NCBI RefSeq assembly: GCF_018399035.1
Contig: NZ_CP073760.1
Span: 5,332,501 to 5,396,500, forward strand
DNA from: Thiocapsa sp.
GTDB taxonomy: Bacteria; Pseudomonadota; Gammaproteobacteria; Chromatiales; Chromatiaceae
Length of the DNA stretch: 64,000 nucleotides
Direction of reading: 5' to 3'
The stretch's first letter is position 1. Each line of letters starts with the position of its first letter. The notes beneath the pieces were generated by a model, which was not told the DNA's origin, made no database searches, and saw nothing but the letters and a program-made list of their open reading frames with translations. The position numbers and the translations under genes were made by a program. Shown here piece after piece: positions 17,798-27,163 of the stretch.

Positions 17798-18991
17798 ATG
17801 ACCAACAGGATCGCCGGGCCGGTCGTTTTCGCCCTTGCCGCCGCACTGAGCGGGCCGGCGCCTGCCCAGGCCGACGACGCGCTTGCCGCGAAGCTCCGGA
17901 CCATCGCCGACACCTACATCGCCGACACCGCCGCGGGCGAAAAGGCCACCGCGATCTCGATCAGCGTCAGCCTGCCCGAGGGCGGCGGCACGGTGAACGT
18001 GAGCGCCGGCAAGGTCTCGAACGCGGCCGGCGCCGCCGACGTGACGCCCGACACGCTGTTCCAGATCGGCAGCATCACCAAGTCCTTCACCGCGGTCACG
18101 CTGCTGCAACTCCAGTCCGAAGGGGTGCTCGACCTCGACGACACGCTGGGTGAGTGGCTGCCCGAGTATCCGGCGTGGAAGGACGTCACGCTGCGCCGGC
18201 TTCTGAACATGACAAGCGGCATCCCGAGCTACGACAACGTCGATGCGATGATCGCCGATATCGGTCGGAACGGGCTGTCGCGCCACTTCTCGCCCGCGGT
18301 CCTCGTCGGTTTCGCCGACCCCGCCTATCCCGACGCCCCGGACCCGACGACGGGCTACTCCTACTCGAACACCAACTACATCCTTGCCGGGATGGTGATC
18401 GAGAAGGCCACCGGACGCAGGGTGCAGGAACACTTCGAGGAGCGGCTGTTCGGCCCGCGCTACGGCCTGATGAATACCTACTACCGGGCCGGGATCTATC
18501 CGCCCGAGATCACCGAGCGCATGGCGTCGGGCTATTTCGTAGCGGAAGGCTATGACGCGATGAAGGCTCTGGACGGGGCCGACGTGAAGGCCGAGGACAT
18601 GTCCTGGGGCGGGGCTGCAGGGGCCGGCGTCTCGCGCCCCGAGGAGGTCAACAACTGGGTGCGGGCGCTCTTCACCTCGGAGGATCTCCTCGATGCCGAC
18701 GCCCGCGCCGAGCTCACCCGGGTCGTGTCGATGCGGACAGGCGAGACGCTCGCCCGGCTGACCGCCGACGACCCCCATGGCTTCGGCCTTGGCATCTCGG
18801 GCTTCATCTCGCCCGCGATCGGCTTCGGCTGGCAGTACGAAGGCGAATCGATGGGCTTCCGCACCCTCTACATCTATTTGCCCGAGAAGGACCTCGTCGT
18901 CACCCTCGCGCTGAACAGCGGCGCCGAGGGCGAGGCCGACCACGCCGGCAAGCTGGGACTGGCGGTCATCGAGGCGGCACAGCGGCAGTAG
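17798..18991 (+). CDS. Exported serine hydrolase, class C beta-lactamase/DD-peptidase family
   Basis: This 397-residue protein has a signal peptide (cleavage near APAQA-DD). Its beta-lactamase-family (Pfam Beta-lactamase) fold carries the SxxK motif in FQIGSITKSFTAV, which supplies the nucleophilic serine, and the second motif YSN in YSYSNTNYILAGM. The family includes DD-carboxypeptidases, esterases and class C beta-lactamases. Without the KTG motif clearly visible, the substrate cannot be fixed. The gene is more GC-rich than its left neighbours and lies within the integrated region. Confidence 0.83.
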   Translation: MTNRIAGPVVFALAAALSGPAPAQADDALAAKLRTIADTYIADTAAGEKATAISISVSLPEGGGTVNVSAGKVSNAAGAADVTPDTLFQIGSITKSFTAVTLLQLQSEGVLDLDDTLGEWLPEYPAWKDVTLRRLLNMTSGIPSYDNVDAMIADIGRNGLSRHFSPAVLVGFADPAYPDAPDPTTGYSYSNTNYILAGMVIEKATGRRVQEHFEERLFGPRYGLMNTYYRAGIYPPEITERMASGYFVAEGYDAMKALDGADVKAEDMSWGGAAGAGVSRPEEVNNWVRALFTSEDLLDADARAELTRVVSMRTGETLARLTADDPHGFGLGISGFISPAIGFGWQYEGESMGFRTLYIYLPEKDLVVTLALNSGAEGEADHAGKLGLAVIEAAQRQ

Positions 18992-19063
18992 CCCCGAGAT
19001 CCCCCGGCGGGTTGGCCATCACGAGCGCGCCAAGGATGGCCGGAACCACGCCGAGGATCTCCC

Positions 19064-19537
19064 TCACGCGCCGACGAACGCAAGCATCCGTCCCGCCACC
19101 AGCGCGCCCATCCAGCACGCAAGCGACAGCGCCCCGGCGACCCGAAGCCGCACGACCCCTGCCGCGGCGAGACCGGGGCCGAGGTGGAGCGCAGCCGCCT
19201 GGCCCACCCCCACCGCCACCAGAGCCATCTTGGCGAGGAAGAGCGGCGCGCCGAGGTAGTCCGCCGGCGCCGCCAGGAACAGGAGTACCCCGCAGCTCAC
19301 CGCCAGCGCCAGGCCCGTTGCCGCCACCGGCAGGAGCACCCGCGCGAGCACGGCGCGCTCGACCGAGGCCCAGGCGCCGAGGAGGCGCAGGTCGAAGGGC
19401 AGGATTGCGCCGACCAGGAGCGCGATGCCGACCACGTGCCCGGTGCTCGCCGCCGCGTAGCCCCAGCGCGCGCGCCGCATCGCCTCGGCGAGCGGCCAGT
19501 CGGCGAGTGCCGCCCCGAGCGCGCCGAGTGCCTCCAC
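19064..19537 (-). CDS. Four-helix integral membrane protein (DUF6644/DUF2214-like)
   Basis: This 157-residue protein from GTG 19537 (VEALGALGAALADWPLAEAM) has about four hydrophobic helices: GHVVGIALLVGAILPFDL, VLLPVAATGLALAVSCGV, LFLAKMALVAVGVGQAAAL and a final LACWMGALVAGRML. The HVVGIALLVGAILPFDLRLLG stretch resembles small membrane proteins found beside DUF6152 genes. It starts two bases after the stop of the upstream DUF6152 gene, so the two are one operon. Function unknown. Confidence 0.72.
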   Translation of the reverse strand: MEALGALGAALADWPLAEAMRRARWGYAAASTGHVVGIALLVGAILPFDLRLLGAWASVERAVLARVLLPVAATGLALAVSCGVLLFLAAPADYLGAPLFLAKMALVAVGVGQAAALHLGPGLAAAGVVRLRVAGALSLACWMGALVAGRMLAFVGA

Positions 19538-19539
19538 CC

Positions 19540-19917
19540 TCAATCGCGCTCGGGATAGAGCTCGTGCCGCTGCCCGTCGAACCAAAGCCGCTCGGCTTTG
19601 ATGACCCGGCGCGAGGCGGCCGCGGCCGGCTCGCCCTCGACGCGGATCTCGCGCCCGATGGCGAAGTCCGCGTCGGTCAGCCCCGCGCGTTCGTTGCGCC
19701 AGGGCTGGCCGACCTCGACGGTCCAGGGCTCGCCATCGACGTCGACGGTCACGAGCCCATGCGGATTGCCGAGCCGCACCGCGGTGATGAGACCGGTCAA
19801 GGAGATGTTCTCGCCCGCGGTCCAGCGCCAGCCGTGATGGGCCACCGCCGCCGGGGGCAAGACGAGGATCGCGGCTAGGGCCGCGATGGAGATGGGTCGG
19901 GTGATGCGTCGCGTCAT
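19540..19917 (-). CDS. DUF6152 family exported protein
   Basis: This 125-residue protein has a clear signal peptide (SIAALAAILVLPPAAVA-HHG) and the family start of the mature protein, HHGWRWTAGENISLTGLITAV. A small beta-rich domain follows with NPHGLVTVDVDGEPWTVEV. Its role is unknown. Together with the membrane protein immediately downstream it may form a periplasmic/membrane pair. ATG 19917 (MTRRITRPIS) gives a proper signal peptide; the extension upstream to 20022 does not. Confidence 0.75.
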   Translation of the reverse strand: MTRRITRPISIAALAAILVLPPAAVAHHGWRWTAGENISLTGLITAVRLGNPHGLVTVDVDGEPWTVEVGQPWRNERAGLTDADFAIGREIRVEGEPAAAASRRVIKAERLWFDGQRHELYPERD

Positions 19918-20050
19918 GGGGATGTCTCCCGCAAGTGCCTGCCCTTGAAGGTGGGGCGCACCCTGCCTCCTGCAACCCGCCGGCCGGTCGGGTACCCGAA
20001 GGGACAGTACGGGGCACCGCAAGCGGCGCCCGGGAATGCCGACTTCGGAC

Positions 20051-21003
20051 TCAATGACCGGCGCCGCGGGCCTCGTCCGTTTCCGCGACGAAGTCCTCGA
20101 TGAGCCTGACCACCAGATCCCCTCGGCTGTGGTGCAGGCCGTGGCCGGCCCCCGGGATCACGACTTGGCGCGCCCCGGGGGCCTCCAGGATCAGGCGGTC
20201 GGCATGATTCCAGGCGGGAACCAGGTCGTCCCGCTCGCCCGTGATGAGCAGGAGCGGGACCTGGATGCGAGAGTAGCCGGCCCGCTGTTCGGCGAGGAAG
20301 GGTCTCAGGCGACGCACATCTTCGGCGTTGGCCAGAAAGGTCCGCGGCCGCAGGCCGAGGTCGACCCCGGTGCGGGACCGATAGCCATCCGGGACCGGGT
20401 CAGGGGACATGACCTCCGCAATCCCGCCGTCGATGGCGAGCGGGCCCAGTGCCCCGCCCAAGGTGTAGGCGAACAGCGAACCGAGCACCGGGACCCCCGC
20501 CAGGTCGTTGTACCAGGCCACGCCTCCCTCCCGGGGGTGGGTCGCGCCGGCAAGGAGCACCCCGCCCTCCGCCTCGCCGGGGTAGGCGAGCAGATAGGCG
20601 AGGACCACGGAGCCGGCCCGGGAGTGTCCGACCAGAATCGGGCGCTCCAGACCAACTTCTGTGCCAGGCCGTAAGCGATGCGGGCCTGAGCCAATGGGTT
20701 CGGCCGGGCATCGGCAGGACGCTCGCTGTAGCCGTGACCCGGACGGTCCAAGGCGATGACCCGGTACTTCGCGGCCAGGGGCCCGCCGATGCTGGCGTGG
20801 AAGTCCAGTAGGCTGGTGCTCGCGCCGTGGACCAGGATGAGAGGCCGGCCCTGCCCCTGGTCCGTGTAGTGGACGCGCAGACCGTCAACCTCGGCGAACC
20901 GCCCGATGGGTGGATTGGCCGACTCGGCCCGCCACACAGTGACCCGGGTGCAGGCCGCCGATCCGGCAAGCAAGGCGAGCAGCAACGCGGCAGACCAATG
21001 CAT
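20051..21003 (-). pseudogene. Alpha/beta hydrolase with single-base frameshift
   Basis: Two overlapping frames give one normal alpha/beta-hydrolase. The N-terminal part starts at ATG 21003 with a lipoprotein-like signal (LLALLAGSAAC), then GQGRPLILVHGAST and VIALDRPGHGYSERP. The C-terminal part contains LVGHSRAGSVVLAYL (nucleophile elbow GHSRAG), then LLITGERDDLVP and GAGHGLH. The frame changes at about 20651-20655, where AAGTTGGTCTGG would need one extra G to read KLGLERPILVG. All catalytic residues (Ser, Asp, His) are present across the two frames. This is either a recent inactivation or a sequencing error. Confidence 0.8.
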
Positions 21004-21027
21004 CGGCTGATACCGATTTCTTCCCCT

Positions 21028-21064
21028 AAGACATCTCGGCTCCAGAAGACATCTCGGCTCCAGG
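21028..21064. repeat. Short tandem direct repeat
   Basis: The sequence AAGACATCTCGGCTCCAG occurs twice in direct succession upstream of the pseudogene start, an apparent recent duplication in its 5' region. No function can be assigned. Confidence 0.6.
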
Positions 21065-21417
21065 GACCGCTCTTGGGGCGGTAGCCGTCTTGACGATCCG
21101 TTGCAGATGACCATAAGGGGGGTTCGCCAATATTGCCGGGGTTGCGATCGTGCCGCTTGATGTACCTCAGCAGTTGCGTCTGAGACCCCGACATCTTGAC
21201 CGTGTTCATTGTCACCGGGCATGCTCCGCACATGTGCCGTTGGCCGGCAAGTGCACCTGATGCAAGGGCGTCAACCAGTGACGCGCCGCGATGCCATCGG
21301 CCGGGTCCCCTTCGCGCTTGAATGCAGACGGCGTCGTCGACAGGACATATGCGTCGGTGCCATGACCTGTTCGCCCGACGAGCCGCTAACCGATCGATCC
21401 ACTGCGAGGCCTATAGC

Positions 21418-22356
21418 GTGGGTAAATCCCTGATCTTGCGAGCGACCTTTCCGGCATGGCTTATCCTTGGACTGCTGGTTGTCACCGGCGTCCAGGCCAA
21501 GGACGTCGAGAACAGCTGCGCGTTGCACTCCGCGTCGATCGAGGTCGACGGCGGACAGGTCCACTACGATCGTGCCGGGCACGGACAGCCGGTTATCCTG
21601 TTGCATGGACTGTTCGCGCAAAAGGAGCAGTGGCAAGAGGTGCTGTGCGGGCTTGCGTCGGCCGGCTTCGATGCGATCGCCCCCGATCTGCCGGGGTTCG
21701 GCCAAAGCACCGACTACCCGGTGAGCGTCTACGACCTGCGACGTCAGGTGCAGCTGCTTGGTGAGTTCGCCGACGTGCTCGGGCTCGGTCCCTTCGACCT
21801 GGCCGCCAACTCCCTGGGCGGCGCAATCGCGGCCTTGTACACACGGCGCGATCCAGCGCGGGTGCGCAGGTTAGCTTTCATCGGGCCGCCCTTGGGCGTC
21901 GAGCCTTGGGGTCCGGGGGTCCGCGCGGCAATCCTGCAAGGCATCAATCCGTTCATCCCCACGGACCAAGCGCAGTTCGAGCTGGAGATGGGTTTGCTGT
22001 TCGTGCAGCCGCCGGAGGTTCCGGATGAGGTGCGCGAACAGCTGATTCGCGATTATGTCGCGCGCAATCTGCACTATCGGCAGGTCTGGGACATCGTGAA
22101 TCTCTTCGACGGCGTCTTGGCCGGCGATGCCGATGAGTCACTGGACATCGTCATCCCCGCGCTCATCGTCTGGGGCGAGGGGGATTCAATCTATCCGGTA
22201 TCGGCTGCGCCAACGCTCCGAAAGCGCCTACCCGGAAGCCAGCTCGTCGTCCTGCCCGGGAGCGGCCACCTGCCGATGCTCGAGCGCACCGCCGAGACGC
22301 AGCGCCTGTTGGTCGAGTTTTTCGGGGCGGACGATGTCGCGCGCGTCGTGCCCTGA
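21418..22356 (+). CDS. Exported alpha/beta hydrolase
   Basis: This protein of ~312 residues starts at GTG 21418 with a signal-like hydrophobic N-terminus (LRATFPAWLILGLLVVTGVQA). The alpha/beta-hydrolase core has the oxyanion strand HGQPVILLHGLFAQKEQW, the cap-side APDLPGFGQSTDY and the nucleophile elbow DLAANSLGGAIAALY, in which the first Gly of GxSxG is replaced by Ala. The Asp region is IVWGEGDSIYP and the His region GSGHLPMLE. Likely a periplasmic esterase, lipase or haloperoxidase-like enzyme; the substrate is unknown. Confidence 0.8.
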   Translation: MGKSLILRATFPAWLILGLLVVTGVQAKDVENSCALHSASIEVDGGQVHYDRAGHGQPVILLHGLFAQKEQWQEVLCGLASAGFDAIAPDLPGFGQSTDYPVSVYDLRRQVQLLGEFADVLGLGPFDLAANSLGGAIAALYTRRDPARVRRLAFIGPPLGVEPWGPGVRAAILQGINPFIPTDQAQFELEMGLLFVQPPEVPDEVREQLIRDYVARNLHYRQVWDIVNLFDGVLAGDADESLDIVIPALIVWGEGDSIYPVSAAPTLRKRLPGSQLVVLPGSGHLPMLERTAETQRLLVEFFGADDVARVVP

Positions 22357-22469
22357 TCTTGTTCGGGCCGGGTCAGGCCAGCGTCCTCGGGCGAGACGTG
22401 GTCCAATTGATTCCTTGCGTCGTCGCGTCATGACGCGAGCCCCAATCCCCTGTTGCGAGCACAAACCCA

Positions 22470-23000
22470 ATGTCAGACCCAGACCTGCCGGCAAGGCTCG
22501 ATGCGATCTTTGCGGCGCACATGAACGCGGAGTTGGAGGGAGATCTCGACCGGACGCTGGCGACGATGGCGCCGAACCCGCATCTGGTCAACGTGCCGAC
22601 CATGGTTGGCGGGCAGGGGCCGGAAAGTGTCCGGACCTTCTACGACAAGCGACTCGTCGGGCAGTTCTTCCCGCCGGACGTGGCCTTCGAGACGGTCTCC
22701 CGCACGTGCAGCGAAGAGCGGTTGGTCGATGAGTTGATCATCTCCTTCACGCACACGCAGAAGATCGACTGGATGCTGCCGGGGGTGGCGCCGACGGGCA
22801 AGCGGGTCGAGGCGGTGTTCGTCGTGATCGTCGGCATCGAGGACGGCAAGGTGTCGTACGAGCACATCCACTGGGATCAGGCGAGTGTGCTGGTGCAGAT
22901 CGGTCTGCTCGATCCAACGAACCTGCCGGTGGTCGGCGCCGGGGCGGCTGCGAAGCTGCGAAATCCCGCGTTGCCGGATCCCTTTTTCAATGAGGGTTGA
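22470..23000 (+). CDS. SnoaL/NTF2-like fold protein
   Basis: This 176-residue cytoplasmic protein carries a SnoaL-like (NTF2 superfamily) pattern: ELEGDLDRTLATMAPNPHLVNVPTM, then SVRTFYDKRLVGQFFPPD and GRIEDGKVSYEHIHWDQASVLVQIG. Such alpha+beta cone proteins are small-molecule isomerases, hydrolases or binding proteins; the polyketide SnoaL is the archetype. No catalytic claim is possible. It follows the hydrolase at 21418 by ~110 bp on the same strand and may be cotranscribed. Confidence 0.75.
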   Translation: MSDPDLPARLDAIFAAHMNAELEGDLDRTLATMAPNPHLVNVPTMVGGQGPESVRTFYDKRLVGQFFPPDVAFETVSRTCSEERLVDELIISFTHTQKIDWMLPGVAPTGKRVEAVFVVIVGIEDGKVSYEHIHWDQASVLVQIGLLDPTNLPVVGAGAAAKLRNPALPDPFFNEG

Positions 23001-23376
23001 CGCCGGGACTTCGGCGAAGGCAGCGCGGATCAAGTCTAAATGCGGGGTCTTGAGATCCAGCACTCGGTCTACGTCGATTTGCTGCTTGAGTTTCAATCGA
23101 GCGTCGATCGCCTCATGGCGGTGCGGCTGTTGACCGATGTCGGACTGCTGAATCAGGACCTGGCCACCGCAGGCGAGATCCCCTCGGGAAGGTTGACTGC
23201 TCTGAGGTCGCATTGCCTCAGGAGCGGTTAGTCAAGCCCGCTCTGTCTTGCGGCCCCGAAGGGACGTTGTCGGCCAGTTCCAGTCACTCGCCCGCCGCAC
23301 TCGTGCGACCGGTTTGCGCGGGTGACCGGGCGCGGGCGAGCACGACAGGCTCGGTGTCAATCAACATGACGTTGCC

Positions 23377-23565
23377 GTGACCGAGCGTGCCGAGACCATC
23401 AAGGCCAAGGTACAGGTCCGCGTCGAACATCCGTTTCACGTGATCAATAATCTGCTTCGTCATCGCAAGGTCCGCTACAAGGGCCTGGCCAAGAACCGCG
23501 CGCGGCTTGAGGTGCTGTTCCGGCTGGTCAACTTGGTTCCGGCAAAACGGGCGTTGTTGGCCTGA
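23377..23565 (+). pseudogene. IS5-family transposase, C-terminal remnant
   Basis: The 62 residues match the end of IS5-type DDE transposases: ETIKAKVQVRVEHPFHVINN and RKVRYKGLAKNRARLEVLF with a final LVNLVPAKRALL. The Glu of the VEHPF motif corresponds to the last DDE residue. The rest of the transposase is absent. The flanking 23001-23376 and 23566-23731 hold no other supported gene. A weak frame at 23040-23231 is not convincing. Confidence 0.8.
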
Positions 23566-23731
23566 CGCACCCGAGGTGCGCCCGGCCTGCGCTGCCAGTC
23601 GGGGTCGAGCCCCCATGAAACACTGAATGCGCCTGAAATGGGCGCATTTTGAGCCGATAAATCACGTTACGTGTCGATGCGGCGAACTGCCGGTACGCTC
23701 CTGCGGGAAACGGCCATTGATCGGCGGTGCC

Positions 23732-24550
23732 TTAGGTGAGTTGCTCAATGACGTAATCGATGAATAACCGGGTTTTGACTGGGACGTGTCGTCTTGACGG
23801 GTACAGAACAGAGAGAATGAGGGGCGCGCGCTCTCTCCCTTCCAGGACGCGCACCAACCGCCCGTAGGAAAGTGCTTCTTTCACGATAAAATCTGGCAGC
23901 AGGGTGATGCCCAGCCCTTGCATCGCCGCTTCCGCCAACACCTCGCCGTTGTTGCAGCAAAAGGCGGCTTTGATCACGAGCGTTTCGTCACCTTGTGGAC
24001 CGCCGAAGGTCCACTCCTCACGTTCGGAAATGACGTTGTAGTGAAGACAATCATGCTGCAGCAGGTCTCGTGGCGTTTGCGGCGTACCGCGCCTCGCCAG
24101 ATACTCCGGCGACGCGCAGAGGTATCGAGGTATTCGCCCGATGGTCCGGGCCACGAGGGATGAATCGCTGGGATAGGCGATCCGTATGGCCAGGTCAAAT
24201 CCTTCGCTGACAATGTCCGTTTCCCGATCCTCGAGCTTCAAAGTCACGCGAAGCTTGGGATGGCCCAAAGCGAAACGCGTCACGACCGGAGCGAGTCGAC
24301 GCTGTCCGAACGACATCGGCCCAACGATCCGCAATTCGCCTGTAGGCTCTGCCGTCACCGTTTCGAGCTGATGTTCAACCGCCATCAGGTCGCCCAAGAG
24401 CCTGCTGACTTCACGGAAATACAGCTCACCCGCTTCCGTGAGCTGAATCTTGCGGATGGTCCGTTGCAGTAGCCTGACACCCAAGCGTTCCTCGAGCGCC
24501 TTGATGCGTCGGCTCACGGCGGCCGGCGTGGTTTCCAGCCGCTTTGCGGC
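23732..24550 (-). pseudogene. LysR-family transcriptional regulator, N-terminus lost to IS66-type insertion
   Basis: This reads as a LysR regulator from within its DNA-binding domain: AAKRLETTPAAVSRRIKALEE, then the QRTIRKIQLTEAG wing and a full effector-binding domain (LRIVGPMSFGQRRLAPVV, DLAIRIAYPSDSSLVART and the C-terminal VLYPSRRHVPVKTRLFIDYV). The first ~20 residues are missing because the terminal repeat of the element at 24551-27240 begins exactly here. The missing 5' part is not on the other side of the element, so it was deleted. Reading further upstream yields element sequence, not a LysR start. Confidence 0.82.
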
Positions 24551-24582
24551 GTAAATATTCGGTCTACCCCTACCCATCAGAA

Positions 24583-25439
24583 TCAACGGGTAAGCACTTC
24601 GCGGAAGCGTCGGTCCAGCGGGTAAATCCATATGTCCTTGATGGGTTCGCTTTGTTTTCCGGCTTGGCCGAGTTTTCCGCGGCCTTTGGTTTGTCCCAAG
24701 CAGGTCCAGTTGGCGGCCTTGTAGCAGGTGCCGCGAAAGCGCGGTGTCTCCACGAAGGTCTCCAGCAGCAGCGGGCGGTAGCCGTAGACCGCCAGCCAAT
24801 CCTCGGGCAGGATCCTGGCCGCCTGCGCCAAGAGCATGGAGGCGAGGTTTTGGAGTGGACCCAGGGTAGGATCAAGAAGCGGGCATTGTTGACGACCCGA
24901 TGGAGATGGCGCTCACGTTGTGCATGACTCCAGCCGATGTCGCGATCGCGCGGAGCGCACATCCAAGCTGCGGCACCGAAGCCGAGCGCGGCGACGGGCT
25001 GCTCGGCGGCGTAGACCAGATAGCGCAGCTGCGCCCCCGGCAAGAGGGTATGACCGAGGTAGTGGTAGCGCTCGATGAGTTCGTTCCACAGCCGTGATTG
25101 GGCTTTGTGCTGCACGCGCGACCAGGTCAGTGGTTTGAGCGCGGCGGCCGGTTGCTCGAGGCGCGGTTGCGGATCGCTGAGCGCGCTGAGGCGCACGCGC
25201 GCATCGGGCCGGCGGTTGCGCGGCGGCGGCAGCGTGATGAGCCCGTCGTTGTGCATCCGCAGCATGGCCACCCGGGCGGACATGTCCTTCAAACCGCCGT
25301 TGGCGGTGTGCCAGGCGAGCGCTTGGCAGGTCAAGCGCGACAGCGCTGCGCGGCTGCGGGGCGGGTCCTCGGCGATGAGTGCGCGGATCAGCGCGATCTC
25401 CTCGGCCTGGAAGTCGCGCCCGCAGTAGCGATGACTCAT
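24583..25439 (-). pseudogene. DUF4338 (DruA-like) gene with homopolymer frameshift
   Basis: From ATG 25439 (MSHRYCGRDFQAEEIA) the family pattern is clear: NGGLKDMSARVAMLRMH, LWNELIERYHYLGHTLLPG, ALGFGAAAWMCAPRDRDIGW and NNARFLILPWVHSK. It continues in another frame as LASMLLAQAARILPEDW, YRPLLLETFVETPRF and GTCYKAANW. One A is missing in an A-run at 24848-24851 (TTTT on the plus strand). DUF4338 is the fold of DruA in the Druantia defence system but also occurs in transposons. Its start overlaps the transposase stop (ATGA), implying coupling. It is inactive unless ribosomes slip at the A-run. Confidence 0.8.
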
Positions 25440-27163
25440 GAGCTGTCGATGCCGGTCGGCGGCGCGGCGGGTCGGCACAGTTCGGCACGACGCGCGGCAT
25501 CCATCGACCAAGGCAGGAACGCCGTCAGCGAGCTTGGAGCTTGTCCGCCGGCCTCGGCGCAGGCGTTGAGATAAGCGGTCAGCCAGGCACGGGGATTCAT
25601 CCCCCACAGCGCCAGGGTCTGCAGGATGGAGAACAGCGTCGCGGCGAGCTGCGCGCTCCACAGGCTACCCGAACCGTAATCATTCTTGCGCCCGATGACC
25701 GGCGTGCGGATCGTCTCCTCGGCACGGTTATTATCCATCGGCACCTCGGGATGCGCGACAAAGACCGTCAGCCCCGACCAATGGTGAAGCAGACTGGTGA
25801 GCACCCGCTTGCACCGGGCGCGGGCGACCTTCGGCAGGGTCGCGTCGGTGTCGTCCTGCGCCAACAGCCGTTCGGCCTCGGCGTGCAGGTCCGCCAGCGC
25901 CGCCTGCAAGGCCGCCTGCGCGTGCTCGAACGCCGCGCCTTGCTGCGCCAAGGGGCGATCGGGATCCCAGTGCGCCAGACGCTGTTGGTTGAGATGGTAG
26001 AGCATGCCGAGACGCGCTTTGAAGTCCAGCGCCCAAGGTTCCAACGCGGGCAGCGCGCGCCCCGCCTCCAGGAAGTCGCGGCGCACGTGCGCCCGGCAGA
26101 ACGCCAGCAAGATGTTCTCGGCCAGGCGCGCGAGCTTTTTGTAGGCGCTGTAGCGATCGCAGACGATGATGGCGCGCTCGCCCTGCAAGCCGGCGAAATG
26201 CGCGCCGGGCACCGCCGCGCTGCGGCTCGGATCGATGCAGTAGAACACCACCGAGGCCGAGCGCGTCAGCCACGGATACCAACGCGTTCCGACCTTGCCC
26301 TCCAGATCGACGAAGACCTCCCGGCGCGTCTCGTCGTTGTTGAAGAGCGTCTCGCTCATCTGCTTGCAGTACAGCGCCTCGAGCACCGGCTCGAACAACC
26401 CGGTGAAACGCTGCAGGCCACCGGCGAGCGTGCCGGGGGAGACCGGCAAGCCTTGATCGGCGAGGTCTTGGAGCAACCGGTTGCTCGGTTGGCCGTAGCG
26501 GTATTTGCCCAGCAGCATCTCGACCCAAAAGCTCACGCCGAAGGGGCTGCGTGCGATCAGCCGCGCCGGCGGCGGTGCGCTGATCACGGCCGGGGTGTTC
26601 TCACAGCAACAACCGGGATCGCGGGTGTAGGCACACCGGGTGATGCGCCGCGTATAGGCGCGCACCTGCTCCTCGATCACCGTGCTTTGCTCGTCCAGCG
26701 CCGGCGTGCGCCGATAGGGCAAACCGCAGTGCGGACACGCGCTCTGCCCATCGGCCGGAGCATGCTGTTCGGCGACCACGGGCAGCGTCGGGCGTGGGGT
26801 CCGGCCATGCCCCGCACAGCCCGGCTGCTGGCCGCGCTTGCGCTGGGGCGCGTCGTCGCCGTCGCCCCGCTCCTTCTCCGAGGGCAGCGGACCGTGCTTC
26901 TCGCTCTTCTTGCCGAACAGCCGCTGCCTCAGGTCTTTGATGGTGGCCTCTTTGCGCGCCACCTCCTGCGTCAACGCCTCGACCTGGGCTTTCGCGCGGG
27001 CATGCTGCGCTTCCCAGTAGTTGGCCCGCGCACGCAGGTCAATGTGCTCCTGTTTGCTGATCGTGACCCATTCCCGAGCGAAACGCGACCCCTTGCCGCC
27101 AGCCGTGCCGAGGCATGGATGCGGTCGCTCCGCAGATGGATCGAGACGTGTCGTGCCTTCCAT
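25436..27163 (-). CDS. IS66-family transposase (TnpC)
   Basis: This 575-residue DDE transposase begins with a helical leader (RARANYWEAQHARAKAQVEAL), followed by DLRQRLFGKKSEKHG, a typical IS66 N-terminal signature. A zinc-binding CPHCGLPYRR and a Cys-rich segment come next. The catalytic core shows IIVCDRYSAYKKLAR, the HVRRDFLEA segment, and NNRAEETIRTPVIGRKNDYG containing the distal catalytic Glu. An IS66 C-terminal domain follows. The length is close to the family norm. Its end overlaps the start of the DUF4338 gene by four bases. Confidence 0.93.
   Translation of the reverse strand: MEGTTRLDPSAERPHPCLGTAGGKGSRFAREWVTISKQEHIDLRARANYWEAQHARAKAQVEALTQEVARKEATIKDLRQRLFGKKSEKHGPLPSEKERGDGDDAPQRKRGQQPGCAGHGRTPRPTLPVVAEQHAPADGQSACPHCGLPYRRTPALDEQSTVIEEQVRAYTRRITRCAYTRDPGCCCENTPAVISAPPPARLIARSPFGVSFWVEMLLGKYRYGQPSNRLLQDLADQGLPVSPGTLAGGLQRFTGLFEPVLEALYCKQMSETLFNNDETRREVFVDLEGKVGTRWYPWLTRSASVVFYCIDPSRSAAVPGAHFAGLQGERAIIVCDRYSAYKKLARLAENILLAFCRAHVRRDFLEAGRALPALEPWALDFKARLGMLYHLNQQRLAHWDPDRPLAQQGAAFEHAQAALQAALADLHAEAERLLAQDDTDATLPKVARARCKRVLTSLLHHWSGLTVFVAHPEVPMDNNRAEETIRTPVIGRKNDYGSGSLWSAQLAATLFSILQTLALWGMNPRAWLTAYLNACAEAGGQAPSSLTAFLPWSMDAARRAELCRPAAPPTGIDSS

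Noticed and set aside
17360..18943. A 527-codon minus-strand frame opposite the serine hydrolase
   Set aside because: The plus-strand gene has a signal peptide and the SxxK and YSN motifs; the antisense frame has no known pattern.
23040..23231. Small coding gene after the NTF2-like gene
   Set aside because: There is no domain, start site or neighbouring logic; it is probably debris.
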